DNA of 64,000 nucleotides, from positions 6,696,001-6,760,000 of the forward strand of contig OW051492.1 of the NCBI GenBank assembly GCA_932521035.1, in the 5' to 3' direction. Positions 35,824 to 47,980 of this stretch are shown here, piece after piece. Position numbers and translations under genes: made by a program. The stretch is from Oscheius dolichura (Eukaryota > Nematoda > Chromadorea > Rhabditida > Rhabditidae). Positions within the stretch are counted from its first letter, which is position 1. Each line of letters opens with the position of its first letter. The notes beneath the pieces were generated by a model. That model was not told the origin of the DNA. It searched no databases and saw nothing but the letters and a program-made list of their open reading frames with translations.

Positions 35824-38800
35824 CATGTTTGCTAAGAAAGGCAAATCGTCGGATTTGATGGCCAGCGTTCAGCGCTTTACGGATATGAATAGGTAATTTC
35901 AATCGCAAATAGATCACGAACAAGAAAAGTGTTCAGAGACAGCGTGAGTCGAGTAAAACATTTGAAAATACTACTAGACAATTTAACAATTCACGTAAGT
36001 TCGGAAATATACGCATTGACCAAAAATACAGGAGAAACGACAACTGATTGATGACTACAGTTTTGAGACATTTCATCTTGTGGACGAACTTCTTCTAGCC
36101 ACAGATATCGCCCAAAATCCACAAGGTAGCTACTATGAGTGGTCAGAAATTGCGGGATATATTCAGGTGCCATCGAGGCCGAAAGTGGTCTTTGGACATT
36201 GGAACAAGTCCTTTGCTTGGCCCCGGAGCTGGTTGGAAACGGTATGGTTGAAGTCTGTTGAGAAGTAAATAATCTTTTTAGGATGGCAGCGCCACGCCAT
36301 CGAATCTCTTCTGAAGAAAGCCATCTACCCGCGGAACCTGTTGGCCGTGCGGAAGATAGCTATCCGACTGTTCCTCATCTTCTACCAAAGCCTGAGTGTG
36401 TTCGGGAAGGTGTCTCGTTTGGTTAGAAGGGATAATGTCGTTTTTGAGGTGACCCCTGACCTGGACCGGGTCTTCCAGTGTCTCCTCCCGTACTTCCCCC
36501 TCCGCAATGGCGACAGTACCGAGCTTGTCCTCCAAGAGTACTGCCAATCTGCCGGTTCTTGTCCCTCCGATAAAATTACAAGATGCTTAGGGACGGTCCA
36601 GTGGTCGGATAACCTCAAAGGAATGCCCTCGCCGGTACCCGGGGGAAACGGGTCCAATGCCAAGGAGAGAGCCCAGCTGTTACAAGTGGGTTGCCCGACC
36701 TATTTAGTTCCCCCTCCCTTTAAAGGTCTACCTGGATAAATTCCTGGAGTACTGTACTCGGGAGTCGATCAGGATCGAGTGGAACGACGAGAGCCGTCGG
36801 ATGCAGTGTGCCAAGTTCATAATAGACAGGTAGGCCCCCGCTAATCTCCGAGCTCCGGTCGTTCAGGGTCATCCAGCTGTACATCGCGGAGTGCTTCCCC
36901 GACTTGGAGTCCAACGGGGTCGACATCTTCGGCGGCTGGGAGGGAGCCTTCGACAATGCCGAGGCCCTGGACACGGCCGATCCCGTCGTCATCGCTAGGT
37001 TGGTTGCCCATGGTTCCCTCCTCCTCCTCCTCCTCCTCCTCTGTGTCGTGCCTATCAGTGGTCGTGCTCTAGATATTGGCTGATCCGGTGGATGAACAAC
37101 ATAGCAGGTGCCAAGCAACAGCAGCAGAACCAGGTCCATGCCGGGATGCTGCTCTTCCACGAGGCCCTCTTCTCCTCCCAGAAGGCCACCAACACCGCCC
37201 TGACCCTCATGCGGGAGGCCATGACCCTGCCCCTGCCCTGTAGCAACGTCATCCACAAGGTAGGGCGCCCCTCCACCTCCAGTCGGCCTTTTCCAGGTGG
37301 TCGGTGTCCTGACCAACTGGCTCCTCCAGTACGAGATTCCTCCCTTCGTGGCTTCGGGGGAGGTGTCGGTCGAGTCCTGCTCCCTCCTGACCATCAATAT
37401 GATGCTGTCCTTCTTCCACTCGGCCTACCTCCTCCAGCCGGGGGACCGGGTCAACTCGGCCGTCAGCATCTCCTTTGCCATCCTCCGAGCCTGTCGAGAA
37501 CTCGTGGCCCATCGGATACAGCTGCCCAAGCCGCTGGGGCCAAGAGTCTGGTTTGCCCATCAGACAGCCGAGGGAAGAGGGGATTTTCAGGATGGAACTG
37601 ATGGCCCGGCTGTGTGAGGCCGGCTCCAAGGTTTGTTCTTATTCGGAGAAGTACTCCCAGGACGTGGCCGCCGCTTTCTCCAGTACTATCCTCACCAATA
37701 TGATCATTCTCAAGGTAGTCGCCCCTCTCCTCCGAGAGAAGATTAAAATTTAGGCGATAAGAAGGGTCGAGCTGGAGGACAAGCTGTGGGACGAGGTGCA
37801 CAATGTGTTCGCTAAGGGAATTTGGATCCAGATGGCCCAGCAGTGGGCGAAGGTCACGAGGAGTGTCACTCGGGCACTGATCCTCCACTTGGCCCATATC
37901 GATGTCTTCTCCAAGGAGGAACTCGACCGAACATCCACCGTAGGAGGCCTCTCTCCAGGTTCCACTGGCCGTTCAGGTGTCTGCCCCGCCACAGCCAAGC
38001 AGGCGACAGAGAGATCGAGGCGAGACGAGCAGCATGGACGAGGTGGCCTCCCAGGAGAGCGGCGACACGCCTGCGGAGGACAATGTCTTCCAGGAGACGG
38101 ACGACATCACATTCGCTGTGGCGGTGAGTCCTCTCCTTTCAAAAGGCAAGCAGTTCCCTTCCAGTCTTGGTCCGGAGACAACACCACGTGGCTCCAAGTG
38201 TGGCGGCGAGTGCTCTCCCTCCTCGGACCATCCTCCAACGCCAATGCCGTGATTGCCGTCGACGCCATTTCCCAGACCATCCAGCTGCTGCTAGCCGTGA
38301 GTATTCCCCTTGTAGTCAGTCATAATTTTAGACCCATCTGGATCCCCTAGCCCATTGGCTGGCCTCTCGTCTTGTCTCGGCCCCTACCCAGATCCTTCCC
38401 CACTGTACAGGTGCCCTAGCCACTGTGTTGAACTTCGTCCGGCCTCCGCCTCTTCTCATCCAGGCTCACATTATCCGTGCCTTCCAGCGTCTCATCCAAC
38501 AGAATGATGCTCAGGTGGCCGTCCGTTCCCCTCCGAATAATAAGTTTGTTCAGGTGCTCTCCCACATCGCCCTGATGTCCCCACAACACCTTTCCGTCCT
38601 CTCGCCCCACTTGCTCCAGTCCATCCCCAAACTGATCTCCTCCGTGCCCGTCTCCCAGCAGCATTTGTTGAAGGCCTTGGCTCTGATGTCTTCGGAGCAC
38701 GTTCAGGCGGAGCAGTTGCTGTTGCGACAGCTCTCGACGGCAGATATGTCTCTCGGCCACTCGATCATGTGCCTCAACGCCCTGACCATCCTCATCCTCC

Positions 38801-40701
38801 AGAGGGCCGACCACGAACTCCTCGCAAAGGTGTCCCTTCCTGTTATTCAGGTGGCTAAACCAGCGTCTTCCAGTTGATCCCAATAATTGCTCAACACCGC
38901 TACGGGCCGAGGCTGTTGCCTGTCCTCTGCTCGAGTCTCTCCTCTCTCTCCCGTTTCGGGCTGAGCAGCACCGTCCTCCAGGTCCTCCTCCAATCGTGTG
39001 CCCATCTCCGAGACGAGCGTACACGGACCGAGGCGGAGTGGGCCATGACCTCGCTGTGCTTGGCCCGGTCCCAGCGAGAGCTGCCCCAAGTCATCCGGGG
39101 CATCCTCGGCGATAGACAGAAACTATTGGAAGGTAAGCCGGGGCCTTCCTCCTCCCTTTGTCAACCCTCGCCTGTTTGCCCAGCCGGCTGTCAGCCATTA
39201 CTCTTCCGTCCCATTTAGGCGCCCTGGTCACCATGTCCGGCCAGTTCCCCCTCCCCGGATTCAACGTCTCCCGCTGGAATTCCATCGAGGTGGCCGCCAA
39301 AAGTGCCCTCCACAAGCCGGAGAAGACCGTCTTCGTCCAGAAGATGAGCTCCATCATCACGTAAGCTCGCTCCATTTCAGGGAAAGAGGGAATACTACTT
39401 CCAGGGTGAACAAGGACCCCCAGTGCGAGGTGACGTGTCGGACGGTGGTGGGCAGACACTGCTGGGTCATGGAGCCGCACATCGCGGAGAGACGGGAGAA
39501 GAAGAACGTCAACGGCTGGCTGAAGAAGGAGGCCAAGAAGGGACGCCGAGCTGGTGGGGCACTGTCGTCCTCTTGGTGACCTCGCCACTTTAGGAAGAGA
39601 TTCGGTGGGCATCCTGGGCGCCATGGACGATCCCTTCGACGATCTGCCCCAGGAACAACTGAACAAAAAGCCGTGGCCGGTGGACATCGGCCCGTGGGTC
39701 AAACTCATCGAGAACAGTCGGCGGCAGCCGGCACCCTTGCTGGCCCCCAAGAAGGAGACACCGCCACAGCCGCCCTCGAGGCTCCTTGAGTGGAGGTCGT
39801 TCTCGTCGAGTCTCGGCTTCGCCCAGAACGTGGCCGAAGTGCCGGCCAATTTCAACCGCGACCTCAAACACCTGGACCAGACCTGTTCCCGAGAGGTGCA
39901 CAAGGTTCCGTTCGTGCCCGTCCCCGTCCAATCCTCCGATTTCAGGTGGCCGTGATCTATGTGGGCGAGGACCAGGAAGACAAGCAGTCCATCCTCTCCA
40001 ACACCCAGGCGTCGCCCGAGTTCGACAAATTCGTGGAGGAGCTGGGCTGGGAGGCAACCGACCCTTCCTGCCGATCCACTCATCTCTTTCAGGTGAAAAT
40101 CGGCCGATGCCACGACGGGTACCCGGGAGGACTGCCGGCCGACTCGACTGCTCCCTACTACGCCACCCCGGACACTGAACTCATTTTCCACGTGAGCACT
40201 CGGCTCGGCGGAGACGTTACCTACAAATGGAAACACATCGGAAACGACGAGGTGGGCCAGGAGAAAGAGGGGAATAGGGGGATTTCTAGGTCCATGTGGT
40301 GTGGTCGGAGCACTCCCGCCCGTATAAGAGAGAGACCATCGCCACCAAGTTCTGCGATGTGCTGATAGTTCTAGAGAAGGCCGCTGACAAAATTTACCGG
40401 GTACGGGTCGACACGACGAGCAGCCTCGAATTCGGCCCCCTCTACGACGGGGCTCTCGTGGGCGCCGCCGAATTGGCCGAGATGGTTCGTCTAACTGTGG
40501 TCAGTACCTTACCAGACTACGCGGAGACAAGAGAACTTTCAGCTGAATGCCAGCCGCGCTTATCGGATGGCTCGCGAGGACCATGTCCGCCCCCTGCGGC
40601 ATCGGGAACAAGTCTTCTCTCAGGATACAAAACGGCATATGAAAACTGTTCCGCTGGCCGATGCCATAAATCTACTCTATATTCCAAGCATGGGATGCTG
40701 A
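35824..40701 (+). CDS. RalGAP alpha subunit (Rap/Ran-GAP domain protein)
   Basis: The gene starts MFAKKGKSSDLMASVQRFTD, as RalGAP alpha proteins start MFSKK. Early exons match its helical N-terminus (GWQRHAIESLLKKAIYPRNL, LAVRKIAIRLFLIFYQ). The C-terminus is a Rap/Ran-GAP domain: VAVIYVGEDQEDKQSILSNT, FVEELGW, ELIFHVSTRL, then WKHIGNDEV (with the Asn of the catalytic thumb region) and VVWSEHSRPYKRETI. It ends NLLYIPSMGC. RalGAP alpha works with the beta subunit to switch off Ral GTPases downstream of Akt/TOR signalling. It follows mLST8 by 281 bp. Odd point: exons before 36242 are AT-rich, while everything from 36282 on is strongly GC-rich. Exon boundaries in 37.6-38.4 kb are tentative. Confidence 0.88.
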
Positions 40702-41097
40702 CAACTCTACTTTTTTCGCTATACTTACGGTCGTAATCTCCCTGTGTTCTCCCTATTCACCCAATTTATTCGTTACCCTTCGAATATCATTCAGTTTTAC
40801 AGATATTGTTGAAAGCTTCAGGTTCGCATAATGTGTATAAAGTGCCCTTTATTTATTTATCACCTACTGTGATTGTGATTATTCCAGCTGTGATAAAAAT
40901 GTCATGTTGTAATCATGGTCTGGTTGCAGTTTGAACTGCATGAATTTGCGCCAAATTTTATTTGGCAGTATATAAAAATAAAATCTTCCATATTTTTCGA
41001 GTTTTTAGAGAAACTTGCGTTGTATTATCACAGGATCTTTACTATTCTATTCAATCAAATATATTTTTATTAATAAGCATGGATAAATATTTTACAG
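40702..41097. other. Intergenic region, RalGAP to LENG1
   Basis: This is AT-rich noncoding sequence ending at a TTTTACAG acceptor directly before the LENG1 start codon. Confidence 0.5.
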
Positions 41098-42149
41098 ATG
41101 AATATCCTTCCAAAGAAGAAATGGCATGTCCGCACGAAAGAAAATATGGCTCGAGTTCGGCGGGATGAAGCGAAAGCAGCAGAAGAAGAGAAACGAAGGT
41201 TGGACAGAGCTATCCTAGCCGAAAATGAGCGGAGAATGCAAACACTTCGCTCAAAAGCAGATGATAGGTTGGTACCTTTTATTACAGCATCTTACATCTT
41301 ACTTTTAGAATGGAGTCAGTGTTCGGCATAGGGAGATCTTCTCCATCAAATAAAGACAGTAGTATCTTTGATGAAACAGGACACGTTAACTTTTTCCAGG
41401 TCTATTTATTTATCCTTTCTAATCATCTGCTTCTATATTTAGGATTTAGAACGGGAAGAGAGAAAAAATCTTGGTACAGGAAATAAAGAGTATGAAGCAG
41501 AAAAGAAAAAGGAACAGCATGTAAATGGCTTTTTGTCCCACCCCATGTATTAAATTTTATTAGGAGTGGGAATCTAAGATGGGAATACAAAAAATGTTCG
41601 CCGAAGGTACCAACGAATTTGAGAAAAAGTCGGAATGGTACGAAAAACTACCTCTACGAACAAAAACCGAAAAACAGGTATTGATACCGTTGCCTATTTA
41701 CCCATATTATTTATAGGCGCAGCCAACATTACCACAGCCTTCGATAAACGTGAGATCCGATAAAAGTGATGAGCGAAGACACAAGAAAAAGAAGAAGAAA
41801 GATAAACGAAAGCGCCATTCGAGCAGTTCAGATTCCAATGATGATGGGAGGAAAAGTAATTTGTTGATTTATACATTTATTTCTATTAGAAAAGAAAAAG
41901 GCTAAGAAACGAGAAAGAAGTAAAGAACGACAAGACGAAGAAGCTGAGAAACGGAACAAAATTCAAGCAATGAGAGACGAACGAATAAAGAGAGAACGAC
42001 AGGAGGTAATTTCGATTTGAAGAGTTTTATTTAGTTTTTATCAGCGACTCCGTCAAGAGCAACTTCTACATCCTGAGCGGTTCAAAGCTCCGCCAGAACC
42101 TAAGCAGAAATACAACTCACAGTTTAACCCCGATCTCGCCAGAAGATGA
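41098..42149 (+). CDS. LENG1 homologue, spliceosome-associated Cir-N protein
   Basis: The start [20 protein letters not shown] matches the Cir-N motif of leukocyte receptor cluster member 1 (LENG1). Charged helices ([18 protein letters not shown]), a Lys-rich nuclear stretch ([15 protein letters not shown]), Ser/Asp repeats and a C-terminal [20 protein letters not shown] block follow, as in the family. About 250 residues fits the human length of about 264. LENG1 proteins are found with late spliceosomal complexes; the exact role is unclear. The ATG sits right after an AG acceptor, so no 5' UTR is left after trans-splicing. The histidine phosphatase gene follows by 136 bp on the same strand. 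AATAAA lies at about 42170. Confidence 0.88.
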
Positions 42150-42285
42150 TTACTGACCTTGAAATCCCACAATAAATTGTATATGTACTTTTTTCCGAGT
42201 TTCTTTCGAAGTATAACCGTCAAGCGGGCATTTACTGGGTAACCCTTCAAACGAGCTAAGCATATAAAGATAACTTGTCGCATTT

Positions 42286-43147
42286 ATGTCTACTATTTCT
42301 TATCCCAGAACAATTTGGGTAGTTCGACATGCTGAAAGGTTTATTTATAAAACTTTATCTTATACTTTGTTTTAGAGAAGATAATATCAATAGAAATTGG
42401 AAAAAATCATCCGATGCTGCAAACCTAAAGAGAGATAACTCGCATTTAAGTTCGAGAGGTAAAGAACAAGCTAAGGAGCTGGGAGTTCGGTTTGAACGCT
42501 TTGTTTATATTTAAAGATTAATTCTCCAGATTTTCTAAAATTGAAATAGACCATGTTTTTGCCTCACCCTATGATCGAACAATCGAGACTGCATCAGCGA
42601 TTGCGGAAAATAAAGGCATTCCTGTGAAGGTTTGAAAAGCATTCTACTAGCCTAGTATTCCAATTTAGCCTGAACCAGGACTTTCTGAGGCATTATACCT
42701 ATGTGAAAAACCACCTGGATTTTGGGAAAATCATGAGCTAAAGGAGAAATTTTCTTTAGTTGACCATGAATACCTTCCAATCTTTTCAAAAGTAGAACAT
42801 TGCCAAATATTTTCATTTTAACAAGTTTAGCATACATTGCCAAAGGAGGGATGCGGCGACGACGCTTGTGTTCCACGCCTGAAGACAACGCTAGAACGAC
42901 TAAGTCAGAAGTATGCAGGTAGTTCCAAATTTTGTAACACATTTGGATAATGCTTGCAGGTAATTTGGTTCTTGTTGGTCACGGAGCATCCATTGGGGCT
43001 ATTCATGAAGTGGTCACTGGAGATTTTAAATACGTGGGCCAGGCAACAGTCACAAAAATCACAGAACATTCACCTCAAAAGTTCCGCCTTGAATACTCCA
43101 GTTGTGCTAATCATCTATCTGACAAAACTAACCTGCGCCCTTGGTAA
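42286..43147 (+). CDS. Histidine phosphatase superfamily protein (PGAM/UBASH3-like)
   Basis: The protein of about 215 residues has branch-1 histidine phosphatase marks: WVVRHAERED (phosphohistidine in RHxE), FASPYDRTIETASAIA (second Arg), a long helical insert (PEPGLSEALYLCEKPPGFWE) and VLVGHGASIGAI (second His, GHG). The acidic residue in the GLSE motif is also seen. The insert and the first motif RHAE are like UBASH3/TFIIIC-type and nematode PGAM-like phosphatases rather than glycolytic mutase. The substrate cannot be told. The introns are short. It lies 136 bp after LENG1 and 144 bp from the convergent SDF2 gene. Confidence 0.85.
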
Positions 43148-43291
43148 GATGCCGTACCCAATTTTGTAGATATACGTTTCGATAGAAAATAAATAATTTA
43201 TTGACGTAACCCGTCGATATGAAATACATTCGAATATCACATGAAGGTAAAACCCTACTAAACACAAGACTGAAATGCATAATATAATAAA

Positions 43292-44060
43292 TTAAAGATC
43301 TTTGTTTCTCGCCATGAAAATTCCTTCAGCAGCTCTCCAGTATCCACCGCTCGACATTCCACTCGTTGCAACTACCTAGAATTTTCAGAATACACAGCTC
43401 ACTAAAATTAATTTAAAATCCCCCACCTCTCGCTGACCGGTTATCGGTCGACCGTACTGTTGCCCACTTAAAGCTAGGAACGATCCAGTTTCAATATGCT
43501 TGAGACGAACATTCTGAAAAGTATTATTATTATTACAAAAAAAGGTTTATCAAACTTCGCTTTGAATCCACTCTTCTGAATCGCACTGAATTTGCCAATG
43601 ATCTCCGGAATCCGATTCGTTCTCCCCTCCGAAACACGAGACTTCCTAAATTACTGGTATAAACCATGAATAATAGGAAACCTGATAGGTCTTAGATAGC
43701 GGTGCCGTAAACTGATGGCTGTGAAGCCAACAACCCGTACTGAGGTGACGAAGACGAATGGCCTGCCCACATTTAATAACATCTCCACGGCCACAGTTTT
43801 CATTCAAAGCTAATACCTAGTTAATAAAAAAACGAATGTGTAGTACCTGGATAAATCTGCCAATGAGAATTAATATCATCAGAATTCTTTACACCCGTCA
43901 CTGATTGTTGTCCACTTCCGCTACCATATTTAACATCATGTGAATGCAATCGAGAACCTTCGTTGGTGTTCATCAGCTTGAGAAGACTTCTACAGGTTAC
44001 ATATTCGTCATCGGAATATGCAGAAACAGCTGCTACAAGACCGAGTAACCAGATCTTCAT
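43292..44060 (-). CDS. SDF2-like ER protein with MIR domains
   Basis: A signal peptide (MKIWLLGLVAAVSA) is followed by three MIR repeats: VTCRSLLKLMNTNEGSRLHS-HDVKYGSGSGQQSVTGV, IRLRHLSTGCWLHSHQF with EVSCFGGENES, and NVRLKHIETGSFLALSGQQYGRPITGQREV. The run DVKYGSGSGQQSVTGV is almost invariant in SDF2/SDF2L1. It ends GIFMARNKDL. SDF2L1 works in the ER with BiP/ERdj3 in quality control. The animal C-terminal HDEL-like signal is absent here, so retention would rely on partners. Four exons are inferred. The head-to-head neighbour is eIF3h, with a shared 490-bp promoter region. Confidence 0.93.
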
Positions 44061-44549
44061 CTGAAATTATTTAGAATGAAATTAGTTTGTTGGAGAATAC
44101 TTTCTCCATTGAAAAAGATCATATCAGGTTATAAAGTGAGCGAGAGCAAGAGCCACGCGAAAACTTGATAAGCTGTCGTCACATTAGACCCTGGAGAGGA
44201 TCAGAAGTGTGCTCCAATAGTAAGGCAGACCTTCAAAGAAAAAATTGGACTAGTCGACTAGTCGACTCGGAAGCCGTGCAAATTCTCAGCATGTTGACCG
44301 CAGTTCCCCTCTATATATCCGTTTTACTACAGCATAGCGAGTTCTAAACCTTATCTAGTAAAAATATTTATCTTCCGCTGCAACAATACGAGTCACTCAA
44401 TTAGAGTCTTGCTTGCATCATTTTAGAATTTCGCGTCACCTCAGATTACAAAGCTTTTGCATAGAATTTTCAATTATCCTTTCAATAAGTTTTTTCCTTC
44501 TCGGGTTCCCATCAAGTAGAACTTTTTTTTATAGATTTGCTGGTGCACT
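44061..44549. promoter_or_regulatory. Bidirectional promoter region SDF2/eIF3h
   Basis: This noncoding space lies between divergent genes. It contains a nested palindromic run CTAGTCGACTAGTCGACT at about 44250. A pyrimidine tract before 44550 may serve trans-splicing. Confidence 0.5.
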
Positions 44550-45952
44550 ATGGCCAACAACCTAGCAGCTGCATCTCTCTCGCCTCCGACGGTTAGCTTT
44601 GTGCAAATGGATTCGTTAGTTATTATGAAGATCGTCAAGCATGTGGATAGCGAACTTCATGCAGGAATGAGCGAAGTAAGATTTCTTGGTACTATCATTT
44701 TTTTGCTTTCAGATGGCGGGGGAAGCGTGCCAAGGACTTCTTACAGGATTAGTATGTTTGGATGAGGAACGATTAGAGATAACCAATACTTTCCCCACAC
44801 CACGTGCTGAGCCTGTAGCTGATGGAGATGAGCTCGGTGGTGTAATCGATGACAGTGCTAAAGTGAAGGATAACGAACTGATGGATACCCTTCGGAAATT
44901 CAGGTATGAAACTTTGCAGGTCATTTTTTTGAAGGCAGTGTAATTATTTACATATATTTTTTTACAGACAGATGAACATCGATTATGAACTTATCGGATT
45001 TTATCAAGCACATGCTTTTGGTGCTTGCTTTAATCAAGAGCTCATAGATTCTATGCGTGATTACCAGGAACAAGTGCCCGATGGAATTGTTCTTATCTAC
45101 GGTAACTTGAGCATTATTGCTTACCTCTTTTATTAAGATCCAATTAAAACAAGAATGGGCCAACTATCGCTCAAAGCTTTCCGTCTGACTTTCTCTGCGT
45201 TGAAATTGTGTGCTCAGGATGACTGGAGCCCGGAATCTGTTAAAGCCGCCGGACTTACTTATGAAAACATGTTCGAGGAGCTCCCGATAATCATAAAAAG
45301 CAGTTATTTGGTAAACGTTATGATGGCCGAATTAGCATTAGCTCCCAGTCGGGCACCGGACGCGGCTGCTGGATTTTTAAAACTGGGCACTGGACGGTAT
45401 ATTTCGCCTGCGTAAAGTTTCCACACTACATTTTTTTAGATCTTTGGAAAAAGCTGTTCGTAATATGATGGCCAATGTGGATGAATTGAATAAATCCATT
45501 TCAGCCATTGCTAAGTATATGAGTGACAAACAGCGACACGATAATACTGTTTTCAATTTATCTCAAAAACGAGTAATCAGTAAATATTTAAAAACAATAT
45601 TTTATGTTTCAGCAAATTGAAAATGAGCAAAGACAAGCAAGAGGAGATCCTCCACTTTCTATGGACGACATCAAGAAGATGAAACCTCCCGTTCTTCAGG
45701 TATTTTTTCTACCATCGATTATTCATTGGATTCATTTCAGGCCCGTAATGGAATGCTCGAATCATTCTTAGAATGCCGAGAAATCGATTCTCTTCATGAT
45801 TTCTGTCGATCTGTATGTTTTTATTATTCAATCCATATCACCTTTTTCAGGTTACTGGTGAAAATGTTGCTAAGATCTTTCTGGCCGAGTCGGTCGCCGA
45901 AGAGAGACTTTTAAATAAGGATAGAGGTCTCAGTTCCAGTGCTGCGCGATAA
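44550..45952 (+). CDS. eif-3.H: Translation initiation factor eIF3 subunit H
   Basis: The N-terminal MPN domain (VQMDSLVIMKIVKHVDSELH, GLLTGLVCLDEERLEITNTFP, YELIGFYQAHAFGACFNQEL, VLIYDPIKTRMGQLSLKAFR) lacks the metal-binding JAMM residues, as in all eIF3h. The middle and end (EELPIIIKSSYLVNVMMAEL, VRNMMANVDELNKSISAIAK, ESFLECREIDSLHDFCRSV) match family members. About 360 residues fits the usual 350-365. The protein is part of the eIF3 PCI/MPN core on the 40S subunit. Six or seven exons are separated by short introns. It converges on TRNT1 with 120 bp between stops. Confidence 0.94.
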
Positions 45953-46072
45953 GTATATTTGACCGACCGTTGTTAAACAATATTCGTTGGACGTCTGGGC
46001 TTTGGTATTCGAAAAAAAATATTTTATTAATGGTAAATTCTGTCCGTTGTTGTTAAAATTGTTGAGAAAACT

Positions 46073-47817
46073 TTATTTACTTATTTTCGATTTTTTAGCT
46101 TTAGGTGAATTACTGCTGTTCTCCAAGCAAATATGCGTAAGAAGTTCTTCTTTCTTCATTTGGAAATCACTTTCTTTCCATATGTCATACAAGTCCAGAA
46201 GGATTGTACGAAAGCACGGCCCTTTTGGAACTTTGGCTTCAAGTAAATCTCCTCCTAAAATCACTAATAATTCAAACGTGCTTTCTACCTTTTATTGGGA
46301 ACGTAGGAAGAGTACTTTCATTAAGGAATTGGATTACACTTTCATCGCAACAGATACTCATAGCTAGCTGTAACAGGCAGGTTCTCCCATTAACGATATG
46401 TGGTGCTGGCTTCACTTCCAAATCGACCAGCGTATTAAACCACCATTTCTCCACGTCGCGATTCTGTTCTGCTTCATTTCGTTTCGTAATTACAAACTTA
46501 GCGAGATCGCGTTCAACATTAGAGAGCTACAACATCATTTAAAAGCATATAAACCATGCCCCACCTTCGTTTTCCTGTGAAATAGCTCTACTTCTTCTGG
46601 TTTATGGCACAAGCACGAAATCATAGTCATCGGTTGAACGTCTTTTGCAAATAAGCCGTAGACCTAACAAGTTTTAGGAAATTCTACAAATTGAAATACC
46701 TCGGAAAATCTTTTGAGATCGTAGTCCGCGGGTAAGCCGAGATATGGACCAAGTTCACATGTATCAAGCATACATTCGATAACCTCCGGAGCCTTTCTTC
46801 CAACTACTATTTTTTTCAATTCTGTCCAGATTCGTTCTGCGCTAATATTCTGGAACGAGCACGTGAGCGAAAATGCTATTTTAAACCCTTAAGCCATCTT
46901 TGTGCTTTATAATAGCCTTGATAGTTGTTTCTTCATGAACATTTGTAGCTGAAATGCGTCCAAAGAAACGAAAATATCTGGGAAAAAGGTTCAAAATTAA
47001 TATAAATTGAAACCTAAGAATGCGTAAATAGTCTTCCTGTATACGCTGGTCAGCATCACCCACAAATGCAACTCTTCTTTTTTTGATGTCTTCGATTCCA
47101 CCGAAGTAATCTGTGACATTGCCATCGAGATCTAAAACGCACTCAATAAGAAAAGCCTGTAGATCTTTACCGAGAAACAATGAATTAATAGTGAGATCTC
47201 TTCTATTGGCATCAAGTTGCCAGTCTTTGGTATATTCCACCTCCGCACGTCGTCCATCGCAAACTATATCGACTCTAAATAAGGAATATATTATGGCAGA
47301 ATTGCTATTCCAACCTCAGTGTCGTAATTTCAAAATTTTCTTGTTCGTCAATTCTGCAAGTGATGGTGCCGTGCTCCTCACCTTTTTTATGTAGCATTCG
47401 GATCTGTTCCTTTTCAAAAAGTTCCTTAGAAGTTTGTTCAAAAAGGAAATTAAGATTACTTTCATTTCGGAAGGTGTAGCAGTGCTAGCAAAGTCGACAT
47501 CTGCAGGGCATATACCCATAAGTAAATCACGAACTGCACCACCAGCAATTCTGAAAACTGTCTACTATAGAAATCAGTTGTGACCATTGGATACCTGAAA
47601 TCAAAATTGTGTTTCTTGAAGAGATCAGACAACTTGGTCAATTGGGGAGTGAACAACCCACTGGAAAAATATATAGCGCATAAAAACGAAAATACTGGAA
47701 TTCTGGGCTGTCCAATTTCGTCATGGTTGGTTCCAATCTGTATCTTATAAAGCCAGGCCGTATTTTATTAGAATAGGAGCGGATAATTAGGAAACTAAAA
47801 CTTCTGAAGAATTTCAT
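46073..47817 (-). CDS. CCA-adding tRNA nucleotidyltransferase (TRNT1)
   Basis: The first exon encodes a mitochondrial-type presequence ([19 protein letters not shown]). The class II nucleotidyltransferase core follows: [14 protein letters not shown], the DxD metal site in [26 protein letters not shown], then [18 protein letters not shown] and [16 protein letters not shown]. The C-terminal helical domain ([20 protein letters not shown]) ends in Lys-rich [10 protein letters not shown]. The enzyme adds CCA to tRNA 3' ends in nucleus, cytosol and mitochondria. It lies 163 bp downstream of eIF5 on the same strand, so it is probably the last gene of a three-gene operon. A second in-frame ATG in exon 1 could produce a cytosolic form. 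Confidence 0.93.
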
Positions 47818-47980
47818 TCACTGAAACTTTTGCAAAGATGATTCCTCTTCCTAAAAATATCACTAGGATTGGACCAGAAATAAGCCCAGATAATAATAAG
47901 CTAATTTATTTTCAAATAAACAAGTGTAAATAGGAGCGATGTATCACGGGGGTTGGTTACACATTTCAAAAACATTCATT

